A DNA stretch of 64,000 bases from Melioribacter sp051488685. GTDB lineage: Bacteria > Bacteroidota > Ignavibacteria > Ignavibacteriales > Melioribacteraceae. The position numbers were made by a program, and so were the translations under genes. Below the pieces are notes generated by a model. The model saw only the letters and a list, made by a program, of their open reading frames with translations, ran no database searches and had not been told where the DNA came from. The stretch is taken from assembly GCF_051488685.1 (NCBI RefSeq), contig NZ_JBPSEH010000001.1, positions 124,001 to 188,000 of the forward strand, read 5' to 3'. Shown here in pieces: positions 1 through 11,200 of the stretch; position 1 is the first letter of the stretch; the number at the start of each line of letters is the position of its first letter.

Positions 1-2304
1 ATTCCTCTGGAATTTGCAAATTTAGTTTTATTCAACGCTTCTGATTCCACTCAGTATACTGGGACGGTTACGGATAAAAACGGTAATTTTGTTATCGAAA
101 AAATTAAACCCGGCAAATATTATTTAAGAATTAGTTTTATCGGATACGACAACAGTTTCATAAAAGACCTTAATATCAAGCCGAACACTACTCTTGATCT
201 TGGAATTATTGAACTATCACCCCATTCTGTGGGAATCAACGACGTGGTAGTTAGCGGAGAACGTGCACCCATTTCTTATGAAATTGATAAAAAGGTTATT
301 AATGTGGGTCAGAATATTGTTGCCGCTTCTGGTACAGCAGTCGATATTCTCGAGAACGTTCCTTCAATCACTGTAGACGTCGAAGGTAATGTCAGTTTAA
401 GAGGAAGCACGAACTTTCGCGTTCTAATTGACGGTAGACCCTCGATATTAGACCCTAATGAAACGCTTCAGCAAATACCTGCAAGTGAAATTGAGAACAT
501 CGAAATTATTACCAATCCTTCGGCAAAATACGACCCGGAAGGGACAGCTGGAATTATTAATATCGTTATGAAAAAAAATAAGAACATCGGTCTGAGCGGA
601 CTAGTTGAACTCAACGGCGGTTTGAAAGATAAATACGGCGGCGAAATTATTACTGACCTCAAAAGCGATAATCTCGATATAAATTTCGGATTAAACTATA
701 ATAAAAGAAATTTCGGTATGGATCAGAACCAAAACAACTGGACTAATCGCAACGATATATTTACTTATTATAATTCGATTGGAACATCTAAAAACAACAG
801 AGAATTTTATGGAATACGAGGTTCAATTTCTTACGACTTTGGCAACAAAAAAATTTTAACCCTCGGTGGCAGAGCCGGTAGTCGTTCGTTCGGAGGCAAT
901 TCTAATCTTTATTATACTCAATGGAACTCATTGAACACGCTTCCTGAAAGTTACATAAGTAGTTCTACGAGAAAAAGGAGCGGCGATTATTATTCGCTCT
1001 CTTTAAATTACATTCACAACTTTGCAGAGAAAGGGCACCAACTTACTGCCGACCTCAGCTTCGACAGCGATAATTCCGAAGAAGAATCGCTAAATAACCT
1101 TCTACTAAGTAATACTATTGTGGAAGGAAAAATTAATACAGAATCCGGTCCAGGTAAAGAATTTATTGCTAAAATCGACTACACACTCCCCTTGGGCGGC
1201 GACAGAAAATTCGAAGCTGGCTATCAGGGACAAATCGATCTTTCTGACGAAATAATTGGTTTACTTAATTACAATCCCGTTACATACGAATATGATTTTA
1301 TTGACGAATACAGTCATACAACAAAATATAGCCGAAACGAGTCGGCCATTTATACTTTGTTCCAGGATAAAATCGGAACGTTCGGCTATCAATTGGGACT
1401 CAGAGGAGAATATACAGGTAGGTCTGTTGAAATTCCCGACAGCAGCCTTGAGTTTACTCTTTACAGATGGGACTTTTTCCCATCGCTCCATATTTCCTAT
1501 GAAATTTTCGAAGGCAACGAAATTATGACAAGTTACACGCGTCGTATCAATCGTCCTCGTGGTTGGGAATTCGAACCATTTTATACCTGGATGGACGCAT
1601 ATAACGTAAGAATTGGAAATCCATCACTTCTGCCGGAATATATCGATTCTTATGAACTCGGTTATCAAACACTGATCGGCAATACGATATTTTCGTTCGA
1701 AACTTATTACCGCGTCGTAAAAAATAAGATAGAACACGTGCGATCGGCATTCTCCGATAATGTTACTTTAATGAGCGTACAAAATGTTGGTACAGATTAT
1801 TCACTGGGAACAGAACTCTTTCTGAACTTTGACTTGATTAAAAATTGGAATATTAATCTGATGGGTAATCTTTACGACTACAGAATTAAAGGGCATTTAA
1901 ACGATATTCCATTCGAAAGAAAAAGTTTTAACTGGAACGTACGATTCAATAATTCAATTAAATTGACAACGAACACAACGCTTCAATTTAATTTGATTTA
2001 TAACAGTCCAAGCGTTTCTTCGCAAGGCCGACGCGAAGCTTTCATGTTTACAAACCTCGCACTAAAGCAAGAATTTCTCAATAAAATGTTGAGTGTTACA
2101 CTTCAGGTAAGAGACTTATTCGGCACAGCTGAATTTGAAATGCTGGAGGAATCCCACGATTTTTATAATTACAGTCATTTCAAACGCGAATCCCCAATCG
2201 TAATGCTCAATCTCCGATTCAACATAAACAACTACAAAAATAATCGTCGCGAAAATCAAGGCGAAGACATGCCACCTAATGGAGAAGTGTCCGACGAATT
2301 TTAA
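1..2304 (+). CDS. TonB-dependent receptor-like outer membrane beta-barrel protein (5' truncated)
   Basis: The frame is open from base 1, so the start and signal peptide lie outside the window; 767 residues are visible. The first ~70 residues resemble a carboxypeptidase-regulatory-like beta-sandwich, with the usual 'G.....NG.F.I..I.PG.Y.L' pattern. A plug domain follows (about 75-200), with LRGSTNFRVLIDGRP and IENIEIITNPSAKYDPEG. The rest is a long aromatic-rich barrel of the OMP_b-brl_3 type, ending in a polar tail. Such proteins sit in the outer membrane and take up large ligands using TonB energy; the ligand cannot be told here. A strong intrinsic terminator follows the stop, so this is the end of a transcription unit. 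The family call is secure; the substrate is unknown. Confidence 0.85.
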   Translation: MPLEFANLVLFNASDSTQYTGTVTDKNGNFVIEKIKPGKYYLRISFIGYDNSFIKDLNIKPNTTLDLGIIELSPHSVGINDVVVSGERAPISYEIDKKVINVGQNIVAASGTAVDILENVPSITVDVEGNVSLRGSTNFRVLIDGRPSILDPNETLQQIPASEIENIEIITNPSAKYDPEGTAGIINIVMKKNKNIGLSGLVELNGGLKDKYGGEIITDLKSDNLDINFGLNYNKRNFGMDQNQNNWTNRNDIFTYYNSIGTSKNNREFYGIRGSISYDFGNKKILTLGGRAGSRSFGGNSNLYYTQWNSLNTLPESYISSSTRKRSGDYYSLSLNYIHNFAEKGHQLTADLSFDSDNSEEESLNNLLLSNTIVEGKINTESGPGKEFIAKIDYTLPLGGDRKFEAGYQGQIDLSDEIIGLLNYNPVTYEYDFIDEYSHTTKYSRNESAIYTLFQDKIGTFGYQLGLRGEYTGRSVEIPDSSLEFTLYRWDFFPSLHISYEIFEGNEIMTSYTRRINRPRGWEFEPFYTWMDAYNVRIGNPSLLPEYIDSYELGYQTLIGNTIFSFETYYRVVKNKIEHVRSAFSDNVTLMSVQNVGTDYSLGTELFLNFDLIKNWNINLMGNLYDYRIKGHLNDIPFERKSFNWNVRFNNSIKLTTNTTLQFNLIYNSPSVSSQGRREAFMFTNLALKQEFLNKMLSVTLQVRDLFGTAEFEMLEESHDFYNYSHFKRESPIVMLNLRFNINNYKNNRRENQGEDMPPNGEVSDEF

Positions 2305-2309
2305 TGCTC

Positions 2310-2337
2310 AGGCTGTCCTGTTAATTCAGGACAGCCT
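2310..2337 (+). terminator. Rho-independent terminator of the TonB receptor gene
   Basis: Perfect 11-bp stem AGGCTGTCCTG / CAGGACAGCCT with a 6-nt loop (TTAATT), followed by TTT. It begins six bases after the receptor stop codon. Confidence 0.85.
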
Positions 2338-2371
2338 TTTATAATTCTTCCCATTCAATTAGTAGATCAGG

Positions 2372-2539
2372 TTAGTTGTCGTTAATTTTTTCTATTTGAT
2401 CTATGATTTTATTTCCCTGAGTAATTCGATACACAAATAGTAAATAAACACTGTTTTCAATTATTTCGTAGATTCGATGTCTCTCTAACTGTGTGCTAAA
2501 AAAAGGGGACTCGATATGAGTAGGATTTGCCAACAGGAT
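2372..2539 (-). pseudogene. Possible remnant of a RelE/ParE-type toxin
   Basis: Minus-strand open stretch without a clear start codon. Its end reads ...LERHRIYEIIENSVYLL then FVYRITQGNK, which resembles the C-terminal beta-strands of RelE/ParE-family toxins ('hRv.Yei.....i.i..v.hR'). Upstream, coding-like sequence continues only in a different frame (about 2540-2690), so the gene looks frameshifted. No antitoxin partner was recognised. The family assignment rests on a short pattern and is tentative. Confidence 0.3.
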
Positions 2540-3342
2540 TTAATGAATATAGATTTTTCCCAAATTTTTGTGAGATGTCCCGTATACCCATCCAGTTTTA
2601 AGAAATAATTGATCTCAGCATAACGAATCTGTGGGCAATATCTTTCGTAAAAGTAGCTTCTACTTTTGTCGGGGCAAAAAGGAACCAAGATAAAATTGAA
2701 ACTACTTTTGATAGCAATTCAACTTAGTTATCGAAATTCTACGCATAACAAAATTGGGCCGAAATCAATAATGCACACTCGTCATTAGCTGAAATATTCT
2801 TTGACAAAATTGATAATTTACCTTTAAGAGTGGCACGGTATTCAGACTATTGTCTCCCACATTACTTCACCTGAATCAGTCGTAAATATTTCAGTTTTTT
2901 CTATAACGTGTTTCAATAAATTCGCTTCTACATTTTCCTTTTATTTTGACTGAATTAATTTATCCCAGTATCGCCGTAATTTTCTTTTCTCGCATTAAAA
3001 ATCTGAAAAATTTCTTTAGCAGCATTTACAATTTGAAAATAAATATCGAGCTTTGTTTTCATTGAGTAAAAAAACAATCTTTTTGATTTTCTTCTTCTTT
3101 GCTTCTATAATATTATCCGATCTGAATTCTTTCGGCAAAACCCTTAGATTTTCGATGGTATTAAATATTCCCTTGCTTTCCTGCTCTATTAAAATATTTC
3201 ATAGTATTATTAATTCACTAATATTACAATGCAGACTATCGTCAATTATTAGTTCTTCGCTTGCAGTATGTCATTTCATTTTGTTTAATTTTGTTTTGTA
3301 ATTTAAAATAATTATAATGCAAATAAAATCAGGACCACTTAA
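2540..3342. other. Long intergenic region with no intact gene
   Basis: About 800 bases between the toxin-like fragment and the rhomboid gene. Around 3060-3290 the minus strand reads as coding-like peptide interrupted by stops (for example EQESKGIFNTIENLRVLPKE), which suggests decayed genes. The short open frames on both strands show no recognisable domain. The rhomboid promoter presumably lies at the right end, but no clear promoter motif was seen. Confidence 0.4.
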
Positions 3343-4038
3343 ATGATTCCAATATCTGACAATATTCCTTCACGACACTTTCCCATAATTAACTGGACAT
3401 TAATAACACTCAACATTATAAGTTTTTTTTTCACGTTAAGTTTAGGTGATGAAGCCGAATTATTTGTAAAACTCTTTGGTGTGGTGCCGTATCGTTTTAT
3501 TAATGACTTTGACATTTACGAAATTTCTACGATATATACATCAATGTTTTTACACGGGGGCTGGGCACACATTTTTAGCAATATGCTGGCTCTTTATATT
3601 TTTGGAGACAATGTTGAGGACCGACTCGGTTCGTTCCGATATTTAATCTTTTACTTGTTAAGCGGTACAGCAGCGGCTCTTCTTCACATTTACTTAAATC
3701 AGGATTCAGTTATACCAACTGTTGGAGCAAGCGGCGCCATCAGCGGTGTTATGGCCGCATATATATTTCTCTATCCTCACGCAAAAATTATTACTCTCAT
3801 CCCGATTTTATTCATCCCATTTTTCATTGACATACCTGCATTTGTTTATACGGGCGTCTGGTTTATAACACAATTCTTCAATGGACTGTTATCGATAGTT
3901 TCGAACACTGCAACTTTCGGAGGAGTGGCTTATTGGGCACATGTAGGAGGGTTTGTAACTGGTGCTCTATTGTTGCCTTTTATGCTAAAAAACAGGAAAA
4001 AAAGAAGAGTTTATATAGACGAATTTTATCCATGGTAA
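3343..4038 (+). CDS. Rhomboid family intramembrane serine protease
   Basis: 231 aa, the usual size for a minimal bacterial rhomboid with six membrane segments. Rhomboids cut transmembrane helices inside the inner membrane with a Ser-His dyad. The nucleophile motif GASGAISG is present (Ser130), and the partner histidine lies in YWAHVGGFVTG (His200). The conserved HGGWAHIFSNM stretch of the second membrane segment is also visible. The start is supported by AGGA nine bases upstream of the ATG. It lies 13 bp before a second membrane-anchored protease gene, probably in one operon. Substrates are unknown. Confidence 0.93.
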   Translation: MIPISDNIPSRHFPIINWTLITLNIISFFFTLSLGDEAELFVKLFGVVPYRFINDFDIYEISTIYTSMFLHGGWAHIFSNMLALYIFGDNVEDRLGSFRYLIFYLLSGTAAALLHIYLNQDSVIPTVGASGAISGVMAAYIFLYPHAKIITLIPILFIPFFIDIPAFVYTGVWFITQFFNGLLSIVSNTATFGGVAYWAHVGGFVTGALLLPFMLKNRKKRRVYIDEFYPW

Positions 4039-4051
4039 AAAGGAGGGGTAA

Positions 4052-4876
4052 ATGGAGTTCCTTGCACTTTTTTGGCTGTTCATTATTATTTCCTCAATAC
4101 AACCACTGATAAGGAAAAAGATGCTCGATTCGGCTCGTATAAAATTACTGGAATTAATTGAGAAACGGCGTGGTAGTCGTGTTATAGCACTTATTCATCG
4201 CCAAGAAACTTTGAGCATGCTCGGGTTTCCGCTTATGAAATATATCGACATAAATGATTCAGAACAAATTTTACGTGCAATAAAGTTAACTGATAAAGAC
4301 GTTCCAATCGATATTATACTCCACACGCCGGGTGGACTTGTGCTTGCAACGGAACAGATAGCCAACGCATTGAAAAAACATCCCGCCAAAGTGACAGTTT
4401 TCATACCACACTATGCTATGTCAGGTGGCACTATGATTGCTCTTGCTGCAGATGAAATTGTCATGGACGAAAATGCAGTACTTGGACCTCTTGATCCACA
4501 AATTGGGACAAAACCCGCAGCTTCAATCTTGAAAATATTGAGTAAAAAACCAATTGATAAGATTGACGACGAAACATTGATACTGGCAGACATTTCTCAA
4601 AAAGCAATAAGTCAAGTTAAAAATGTTATTCTCAAATTAATTCAGGACAAAATTAATAATGCTGATGAAGTTGCAGAAAAATTAACTTCGGGAGTTTGGA
4701 CGCACGATTATCCTATCACTGTGGAGGAAGCAATCAGCCTTGGTCTGCCCGTTACGACTGATATGCCCAATGAAATTTATCAACTAATGGCTCTCTATCC
4801 TCAAACTCAACAAAGACGTCCCTCGGTAGAATATATCCCTCTTCCCAGGACAAAGAATGAAAAAACTTCTGAATAG
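4052..4876 (+). CDS. Membrane-anchored ClpP-class serine protease (SDH_protease family)
   Basis: 274 aa. An N-terminal hydrophobic segment (about residues 1-20) anchors a cytoplasmic ClpP/crotonase-fold domain. The catalytic serine lies in YAMSGGTMIALAADEIVM (Ser124), and HTPGG precedes it as in the SppA/ClpP class. The closest family is the 'serine dehydrogenase proteinase' (SDH_sah) group found in many bacteria, whose physiological substrate is not well defined. A very strong ribosome binding site (AGGAGGGG) lies just before the start. The gene sits 13 bp behind the rhomboid gene, so the two are probably co-transcribed as a membrane proteolysis pair; a shared function is inferred. Confidence 0.85.
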   Translation: MEFLALFWLFIIISSIQPLIRKKMLDSARIKLLELIEKRRGSRVIALIHRQETLSMLGFPLMKYIDINDSEQILRAIKLTDKDVPIDIILHTPGGLVLATEQIANALKKHPAKVTVFIPHYAMSGGTMIALAADEIVMDENAVLGPLDPQIGTKPAASILKILSKKPIDKIDDETLILADISQKAISQVKNVILKLIQDKINNADEVAEKLTSGVWTHDYPITVEEAISLGLPVTTDMPNEIYQLMALYPQTQQRRPSVEYIPLPRTKNEKTSE

Positions 4877-4942
4877 AAAATTCATGAGGACTTCTTCAAC
4901 ATAAAACGTCTAATAAGCCACACAAATTAATAAAGAGGTTCT

Positions 4943-7900
4943 ATGAAAAAAATAATTATTACACTCTCTTTAATGTGCGTTTTTTCAATGGTCGTCTTAG
5001 CACAGGTCGACGCACGCATGTTTCAAAATCCCGACGTATCGGAGACGCAGATTGTTTTTTCTTACGGCGATGATCTTTGGATAGTCGATAAAATAGGAGG
5101 GACAGCACATAAACTAACTTCACCCAAAGGGTCAGAAATGTTTCCGCGATTTTCTCCCGACGGAAAATCAATTGCATTTATCGCCAACTACTTTGGCAAC
5201 ATCGACATTTTTATAATTCCTTCGACGGGAGGTACTCCAAACAGAATTACTAATCATGGTTATACCGATCGACTGATCGACTGGTATCCGGATGGAAAAA
5301 ATTTGATTTTTGCTTCGATGATGCACAGTGGGCGGGAAAGGTTCAGTCAATTTTTCAAAGTAAGCAACGAGGGAGGTTTGCCCGAACAACTTCCAATACC
5401 ATACGGTGAAATGGCTTCAATCTCTCCCGACGGTAAAAAAATTGCTTATACTCCTCGTACTCGTGCATTTAGAACTTGGAAAAGATACAGAGGCGGAATG
5501 AATGCTGACATCTGGATTTTCGACCTCGAAAAAAACTCTGCTGAATTGATTATCAAAGGGGATTCGAACGATGAGTTCCCGATGTGGCATGGCGACAAAA
5601 TTTATTTCCTATCCGATCGAGGAAGCGAAAATAGATTCAACATCTGGCAATATGACATCCCGACCAGAGAATTAAAACAGATAACTTCATTCAAAGAATA
5701 CGACATTCACTTTCCTGCACTCGGTAAAGACGAAATTGTATTCGAAGCAGGAGGCGCAATCTATCTGCTGAATTTGAAAGACGAATCAACACGAGAAATA
5801 AAAATTAAAGTAGTAACCGACAACATAACACTTTTACCCAAAGAAGAAAATGTATCGAAATATTTGAGTAACGGCGATATCGCTCCTGACGGCAGTAGAT
5901 TACTTTTAGAAGCACGTGGCGAAATTTTTTCTGTACCTGTAAAAGAAGGTGTCACTTACAATCTTTCCAATTCCTCTGCCTCCGCTGAAAGATACCCTGC
6001 ATGGTCACCCGATGGCAAATATGCAGCATACTGGAGCGATGCTAAAGGCGAGTATAATCTTACTGTTTATGATTTTGTAAATCCTGCTAAAACAAAAATT
6101 TTGACCGACTTTCAAGATGGCTACAGATACAATATTTACTGGTCGCCCGACTCTAAAAAATTAGCTTTCATCGACAAAGCTATGCAGATTTATATTTACG
6201 ATATGGAGAAGGATAAAACTATCAAAGTCGATCAGTGCAACTATCTTTATCAGGGTGAACTCGATAATTTCAAAATAAACTGGTCGCCCGACAGTAAATG
6301 GATAGTTTATTCAAAAGATTTGACCAATCGCAGCAGCGCACTGTTCTTATTCAATTTGGAAAACGGAACTGCTTACCAATTAACCTCCGGTTATTATTCC
6401 GATTTCAATCCAGTGTTTGATGTAGATGGAAAATATCTTTTCTTTACGACAAACAGGGAGTTAAATCCAATATATTCAGACCTGGACAACACCTGGATTT
6501 ATTCAAATACCACAAAGCTGGCTGTAGCGACTCTATCGAAGGATACAAAATCTTTAATGCTTCCAAAGAACGATACTACTGCCATTAAAAAAGAAGAAAA
6601 AGATAAAAACGACGAAGTAAAAGAGGAAAAGAAGAAAGAGGAGAAGAAAGATGAAAAGCCAAAAGAAGTGAAGATAGACCTACAAAATTTTGAAAACCGT
6701 GTTGAACTATTACCTGTAGAAGCAGGAAATATCGTCGGCATTGCAGCTGTTAAAGGTAAACTTATATATCATCGTTACCCAAATACTGGTTCATCGTCGA
6801 AAAACAAGCCTTTGAAATATATCGACTTTGAATCACTAAAAGAAAAGGATATCGTTGACGATGCAGATGGTTTCAAAGTAAGCGCCGACGGAAATAAGAT
6901 ATTAATAATTAAAGATAGAGCTCTTTATGTAATAGATACAAAAGAAAACCAAAAACTTAGCGAGCGTATTTCAACAGATAATTTAGTTATGAACATAGTT
7001 CCTAAAGAAGAATGGAAACAAATATTTAATGACGTCTGGAGATTCGAACGCGACTTTTTCTACGATCCTAATATGCACGGTGTCGATTGGGAAAAGATGA
7101 AAGAACATTACGGTAAATTAATCGACAATTGTATTACGAGAGGAGACGTCAATTATGTAATCGGCGAATTAATTTCTGAATTGAACGCCTCGCATACATA
7201 TCGCGGCGGCGGTGACATCGATTACCCAGAATCAAAAGATGTGGGTTATCTCGGAATTGACTGGACAATTGATAATGGTAGGTTTAGAATAAAAAAAATA
7301 ATAGATGGTGCTCCGTGGGATGTTGAAGTTCGCTCTCCTCTCAGTCAACCCGCACTAATCGTTAAAGAAGGTGATTATATTCTTGCTGTAAATGGAATTG
7401 AACTCAACACCCGAAATGCGCCCTGGGAAGCATTTACAGGACTGTCAAACAAAACTGTTGAACTAACCGTCAACGACAGACCTACTTTTGAAGGTTCCAG
7501 AAAAATTTATGTTAAGACCCTTTCCACAGAAAGTCGGCTAAGGCATCTCGCCTGGATTGAATCCAATCGTAAATATGTCGATAATAAAACAAACGGCAAA
7601 ATCGGTTATATATATGTGCCCAATACCGGCACTGAAGGACAAACAGAACTCGTTCGTCAATTCCTGGCTCAAATTAATAAGGAAGGATTGATAATAGACG
7701 AAAGATTCAATAGTGGAGGGCAAATACCAGACAGATTCATTGAATTACTCGACAGAAAACCATTGGCTTATTGGGCAGTACGAGACGGGAAAAATTGGAA
7801 GTGGCCGCCAATTGCACACTTCGGACCTAAGGTTATGTTAATAAATGGATGGAGTGGTTCGGGTGGCGATGCATTTCCAGATTATTTCCGAAAAGCAGGG

Positions 7901-8194
7901 CTTGGACCATTGGTCGGAACGCGCACATGGGGCGGATTAATTGGCATTACTGGTGCCCCTCAACTAATTGATGGCGGTACAGTAACTGTCCCCACTTTCA
8001 GAATGTACGACCCCGACGGTAAATGGTTCCGTGAAGGTCACGGTGTCGATCCCGACTATGAGGTGATCGACGATCCAGCACTACTTTCAAAAGGAATCGA
8101 CCCTCAACTGGATAAAGCAATTGAAGTCATTATGGATTTAATAAAGAAAAATCCTGTAAAATTCCCTCAGCAACCGCCATACGAGAAAAGATAA
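4943..8194 (+). CDS. Tricorn-type protease (S41 family)
   Basis: 1083 aa with a signal peptide (MKKIIITLSLMCVFSMVVLA). Two beta-propeller regions of WD40-like PD40 repeats fill about residues 30-540 (repeated 'FSPDGKSIAFI', 'WSPDSKKLAFI'). A highly charged Lys/Glu linker follows (about 549-578). Then come the C1 helical domain, a PDZ domain (about 770-860) and the S41 serine peptidase core with SGSGGD, where Ser973 is the likely nucleophile. Tricorn homologues degrade oligopeptides; with a signal peptide this one should act in the periplasm. GAGG before the ATG supports the start. An intrinsic terminator follows. Confidence 0.93.
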   Translation: MKKIIITLSLMCVFSMVVLAQVDARMFQNPDVSETQIVFSYGDDLWIVDKIGGTAHKLTSPKGSEMFPRFSPDGKSIAFIANYFGNIDIFIIPSTGGTPNRITNHGYTDRLIDWYPDGKNLIFASMMHSGRERFSQFFKVSNEGGLPEQLPIPYGEMASISPDGKKIAYTPRTRAFRTWKRYRGGMNADIWIFDLEKNSAELIIKGDSNDEFPMWHGDKIYFLSDRGSENRFNIWQYDIPTRELKQITSFKEYDIHFPALGKDEIVFEAGGAIYLLNLKDESTREIKIKVVTDNITLLPKEENVSKYLSNGDIAPDGSRLLLEARGEIFSVPVKEGVTYNLSNSSASAERYPAWSPDGKYAAYWSDAKGEYNLTVYDFVNPAKTKILTDFQDGYRYNIYWSPDSKKLAFIDKAMQIYIYDMEKDKTIKVDQCNYLYQGELDNFKINWSPDSKWIVYSKDLTNRSSALFLFNLENGTAYQLTSGYYSDFNPVFDVDGKYLFFTTNRELNPIYSDLDNTWIYSNTTKLAVATLSKDTKSLMLPKNDTTAIKKEEKDKNDEVKEEKKKEEKKDEKPKEVKIDLQNFENRVELLPVEAGNIVGIAAVKGKLIYHRYPNTGSSSKNKPLKYIDFESLKEKDIVDDADGFKVSADGNKILIIKDRALYVIDTKENQKLSERISTDNLVMNIVPKEEWKQIFNDVWRFERDFFYDPNMHGVDWEKMKEHYGKLIDNCITRGDVNYVIGELISELNASHTYRGGGDIDYPESKDVGYLGIDWTIDNGRFRIKKIIDGAPWDVEVRSPLSQPALIVKEGDYILAVNGIELNTRNAPWEAFTGLSNKTVELTVNDRPTFEGSRKIYVKTLSTESRLRHLAWIESNRKYVDNKTNGKIGYIYVPNTGTEGQTELVRQFLAQINKEGLIIDERFNSGGQIPDRFIELLDRKPLAYWAVRDGKNWKWPPIAHFGPKVMLINGWSGSGGDAFPDYFRKAGLGPLVGTRTWGGLIGITGAPQLIDGGTVTVPTFRMYDPDGKWFREGHGVDPDYEVIDDPALLSKGIDPQLDKAIEVIMDLIKKNPVKFPQQPPYEKR

Positions 8195-8204
8195 TTTATG
8201 AAAT

Positions 8205-8223
8205 GGCTGCTCAGTTAGCAGCC
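8205..8223 (+). terminator. Terminator after the Tricorn protease gene
   Basis: Stem GGCTGCT / AGCAGCC with a 5-nt loop followed by CTTTTT. It overlaps the last codons of the convergent RND pump gene. Confidence 0.7.
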
Positions 8224-11200
8224 CTTTTTCTTAATTTATTTTTTATCTTTTCGCCCATCCTTTCGAATACAATATAAAGCACTGGAATTACAATCAAAGT
8301 AAGAACCGTCGTCGTTAACAATCCTCCAATTACAGCACGGGCTAAAGGGGACCAGGTCTCGGCTCCGGAACCGAGTTCGATTGCAAGCGGAACCATCCCT
8401 AATATTGTTGTCAGTGCAGTCATTAATACAGGGCGCAATCTTGTTTTGCTACCCTCTTCAACGGCTTCAAACAATTCCATTCCTTCTTTTCTTAATTGAT
8501 TAATGTAATCAACAAGTACAATTCCATTATTAACGGCTATACCTACAAGCATTACTATTCCAACCAACGCCATAACACTTAACGAAGTCCCAGTAATTGC
8601 AAGAAAAATTAGCACCCCGATAATCGACAACGGCACCGTAAACATAATAATTAAGGGATCCACGAATGATTCGAATAAAGAGGCCATAATCATATAGACA
8701 AGTAAAATTGCAGCAATAAATGCGAGACCCAAATAAAAGTATGCTTCCTGTTGATCTTCTGCAGTTCCACCAATAATAACTTGATATTCCGAAGGTATTG
8801 GAGTTTGCTGGATAATTCTATTGATTTTATCGACTGCAGTCGAAAGGTCAATTCCAGATAACGCACATCCGACCGAAACAACCCTACTCTGATTCTCCCT
8901 GAAGATTGTAGGAGTCGATTCTTCTTCGGTAATTTCAGCCACGTCCTTCAGTTTAATTCTGCCGCCAGCAGGCAGAACTAATTCCATATTTTCAAGCGCG
9001 TCTTTCCTTTTACGATAATTTTTGTCGTACTGAACGTAGATATCGTATTCATCTCCCTTTTCCCGATATATTGCAGCAACTCTTCCCTGAATGGCAGTCG
9101 ATATATTACCTGCCACCATTAAATTCGTTAGCCCGAAATCATTCAATAGTTCTTTGTTAAGGTGAACCTGCAACTCGGGTGTTGTTTCTTTTGTATTTAA
9201 GCTGATATCGACCAGTCCGTCAATTTTTTCCATTTCGGCTTTAATTTGATTTGCAATTGCTTTTGCTCCGTCAATATCGAATCCAATAATCTTCACCTCG
9301 ATATCTTTTTCGGTAGTAAACGACCCGCCCTGTTGAAAAGCGTAAGTGATGCCGGGAATTTTATCGAACTTTTCTCTCAATCTGTCCTCGATTTCGAATT
9401 GAGATACTTTTCTTTCTTCAACAGGCTTTAGTCTAACAAATAGTTCGATGGTATTTGCAGTCGTACCGTATGCGCCAATTCCTTCACGTGTTCCAAAAAA
9501 GAGCGATACGGACTCGAGGTCCTCCGGCGCCACAGTTTCCTTGATTATCTGTTCGATATTATGAGCATATCTCCTTGTAACTTCAATTGGTGTTCCCGAG
9601 GGAGATTCAATCAAAACATTGATTAAGGCTTCATCGCTTCTAGGCAAAAATTCTCCGCCTAACAAACCCAATAAAGAAAGAGATATAATAAATAAAAGAG
9701 TCACGGCAATTAAAACTTTTTTTCGATTATTGATTGACCAGTGAAGCCAGTTTTTATATTTCACCGATAAACTTTCGAGCATTATCCCCACTTTGTTTTT
9801 CCAGCTACTTCCATTACTTTTTTTGACTGAGCCGAACTTTATTTTTAGTAATTGGGAAGACATAAGTGGAACAAGAGTTAGAGCTACAAGAAGGGAGACG
9901 ACCAGACTAAAAGAGATAGTCAATACCATATCTTTAAAAAGTTGTCCTGTAATATTCGGCACAAACAATACCGGTAGAAAAACGCTGACGGTGGTCAATG
10001 TAGAAGCTGTAATAGCAATTCCAACTTCTTTAGCGCCAAGTTCAGCAGAAGTTTCCGCATCTTTTCCCAATTCCCTGTGACGGTAAATATTCTCCAGAAC
10101 CACAATCGAATTATCCACTAACATACCCACAGCCAGAGCCAGTCCTGCCATCGAAATAATATTCAGCGTTAGATCGGTAGCATACATTACAGCAAATGTA
10201 GTTACTATCGACACTGGAATCGAAATCCCCATAATTATACTGCCTCGTAAATTTCTCAGGAAGAAATAGAGTACAATAAATGCCATTACAAAAGCAATAA
10301 AAGCAGAATTTCGGAGATTATTAACTGCCCTTAATATAAATTCAGACTGATCCCATAAGATTGTAAATTTTGTTTCCTGAGGCAGTCGTTTTGTAATATC
10401 AGGCAAAGCTTCTGCAATTCTTCTGCTGGTGAGAACTGTATTAGCATCGGATTGTTTGTAAATCATTACCATAACGCCTTCCGAGTAATCCGAGCGCACT
10501 TCAGTGGCATTTTCTTTGTAGCCGTCTATAACTTCTGCCACGTCTTTCACATAAATTGGCTGCCCGTTTTTATATGTAATTATTGTATTTCTTATCTGCT
10601 CGATTGATGTATATTCACTGAACACTCTCAGGTTATAACTCTTATTTTCGGTTTCAATATTTCCTGCGGGTTGCAAGCCACTGCCTGTTTGAATTGCCAT
10701 AAGAACTTCATTCGGAGATAAATTGTATGCGGATAAATAAACTGGATTCATATTTACATTAATTTGCCTTCTCAAGCCACCTTGTGTTACAACGGATGCA
10801 ACACCTTCCACCCTTTCAAGCAGCGGTTCAATCACATCTTCTGAAAGCTTTCTGAGTTCGGCCGGACCAAGATAGGGCGAGCTGATATTGATAAAACTTA
10901 CCGGCATCATCGAGGGATCGAACACAAAGACGAGCGGCTCTTCTGCATCGTCGGGTAAATATTCTCTTATGTAGTCAAGATTCTTCCTTATGTCATTTTC
11001 GGCCTTGTCCATATCTGTGCCGTATTTGAACTCAAGCGTAACAATCGAAGATCCTTTGAACGATTGTGAATTTACTTTTTCTATATTTTTTACTGAAGAC
11101 ACTGTTTCTTCAATAGGTCGTGTAATCAGGTTTTCTATATCTTCTGGACCTACCCCAGGATAATTCGTAATTACTCCAGCTATCGGGAAAGTAATATCTG

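Noticed and set aside
3053..3301. 82-residue hydrophobic plus-strand open frame
   Set aside because: No ribosome binding site; composition follows AT-rich DNA, and the minus strand looks more coding-like.
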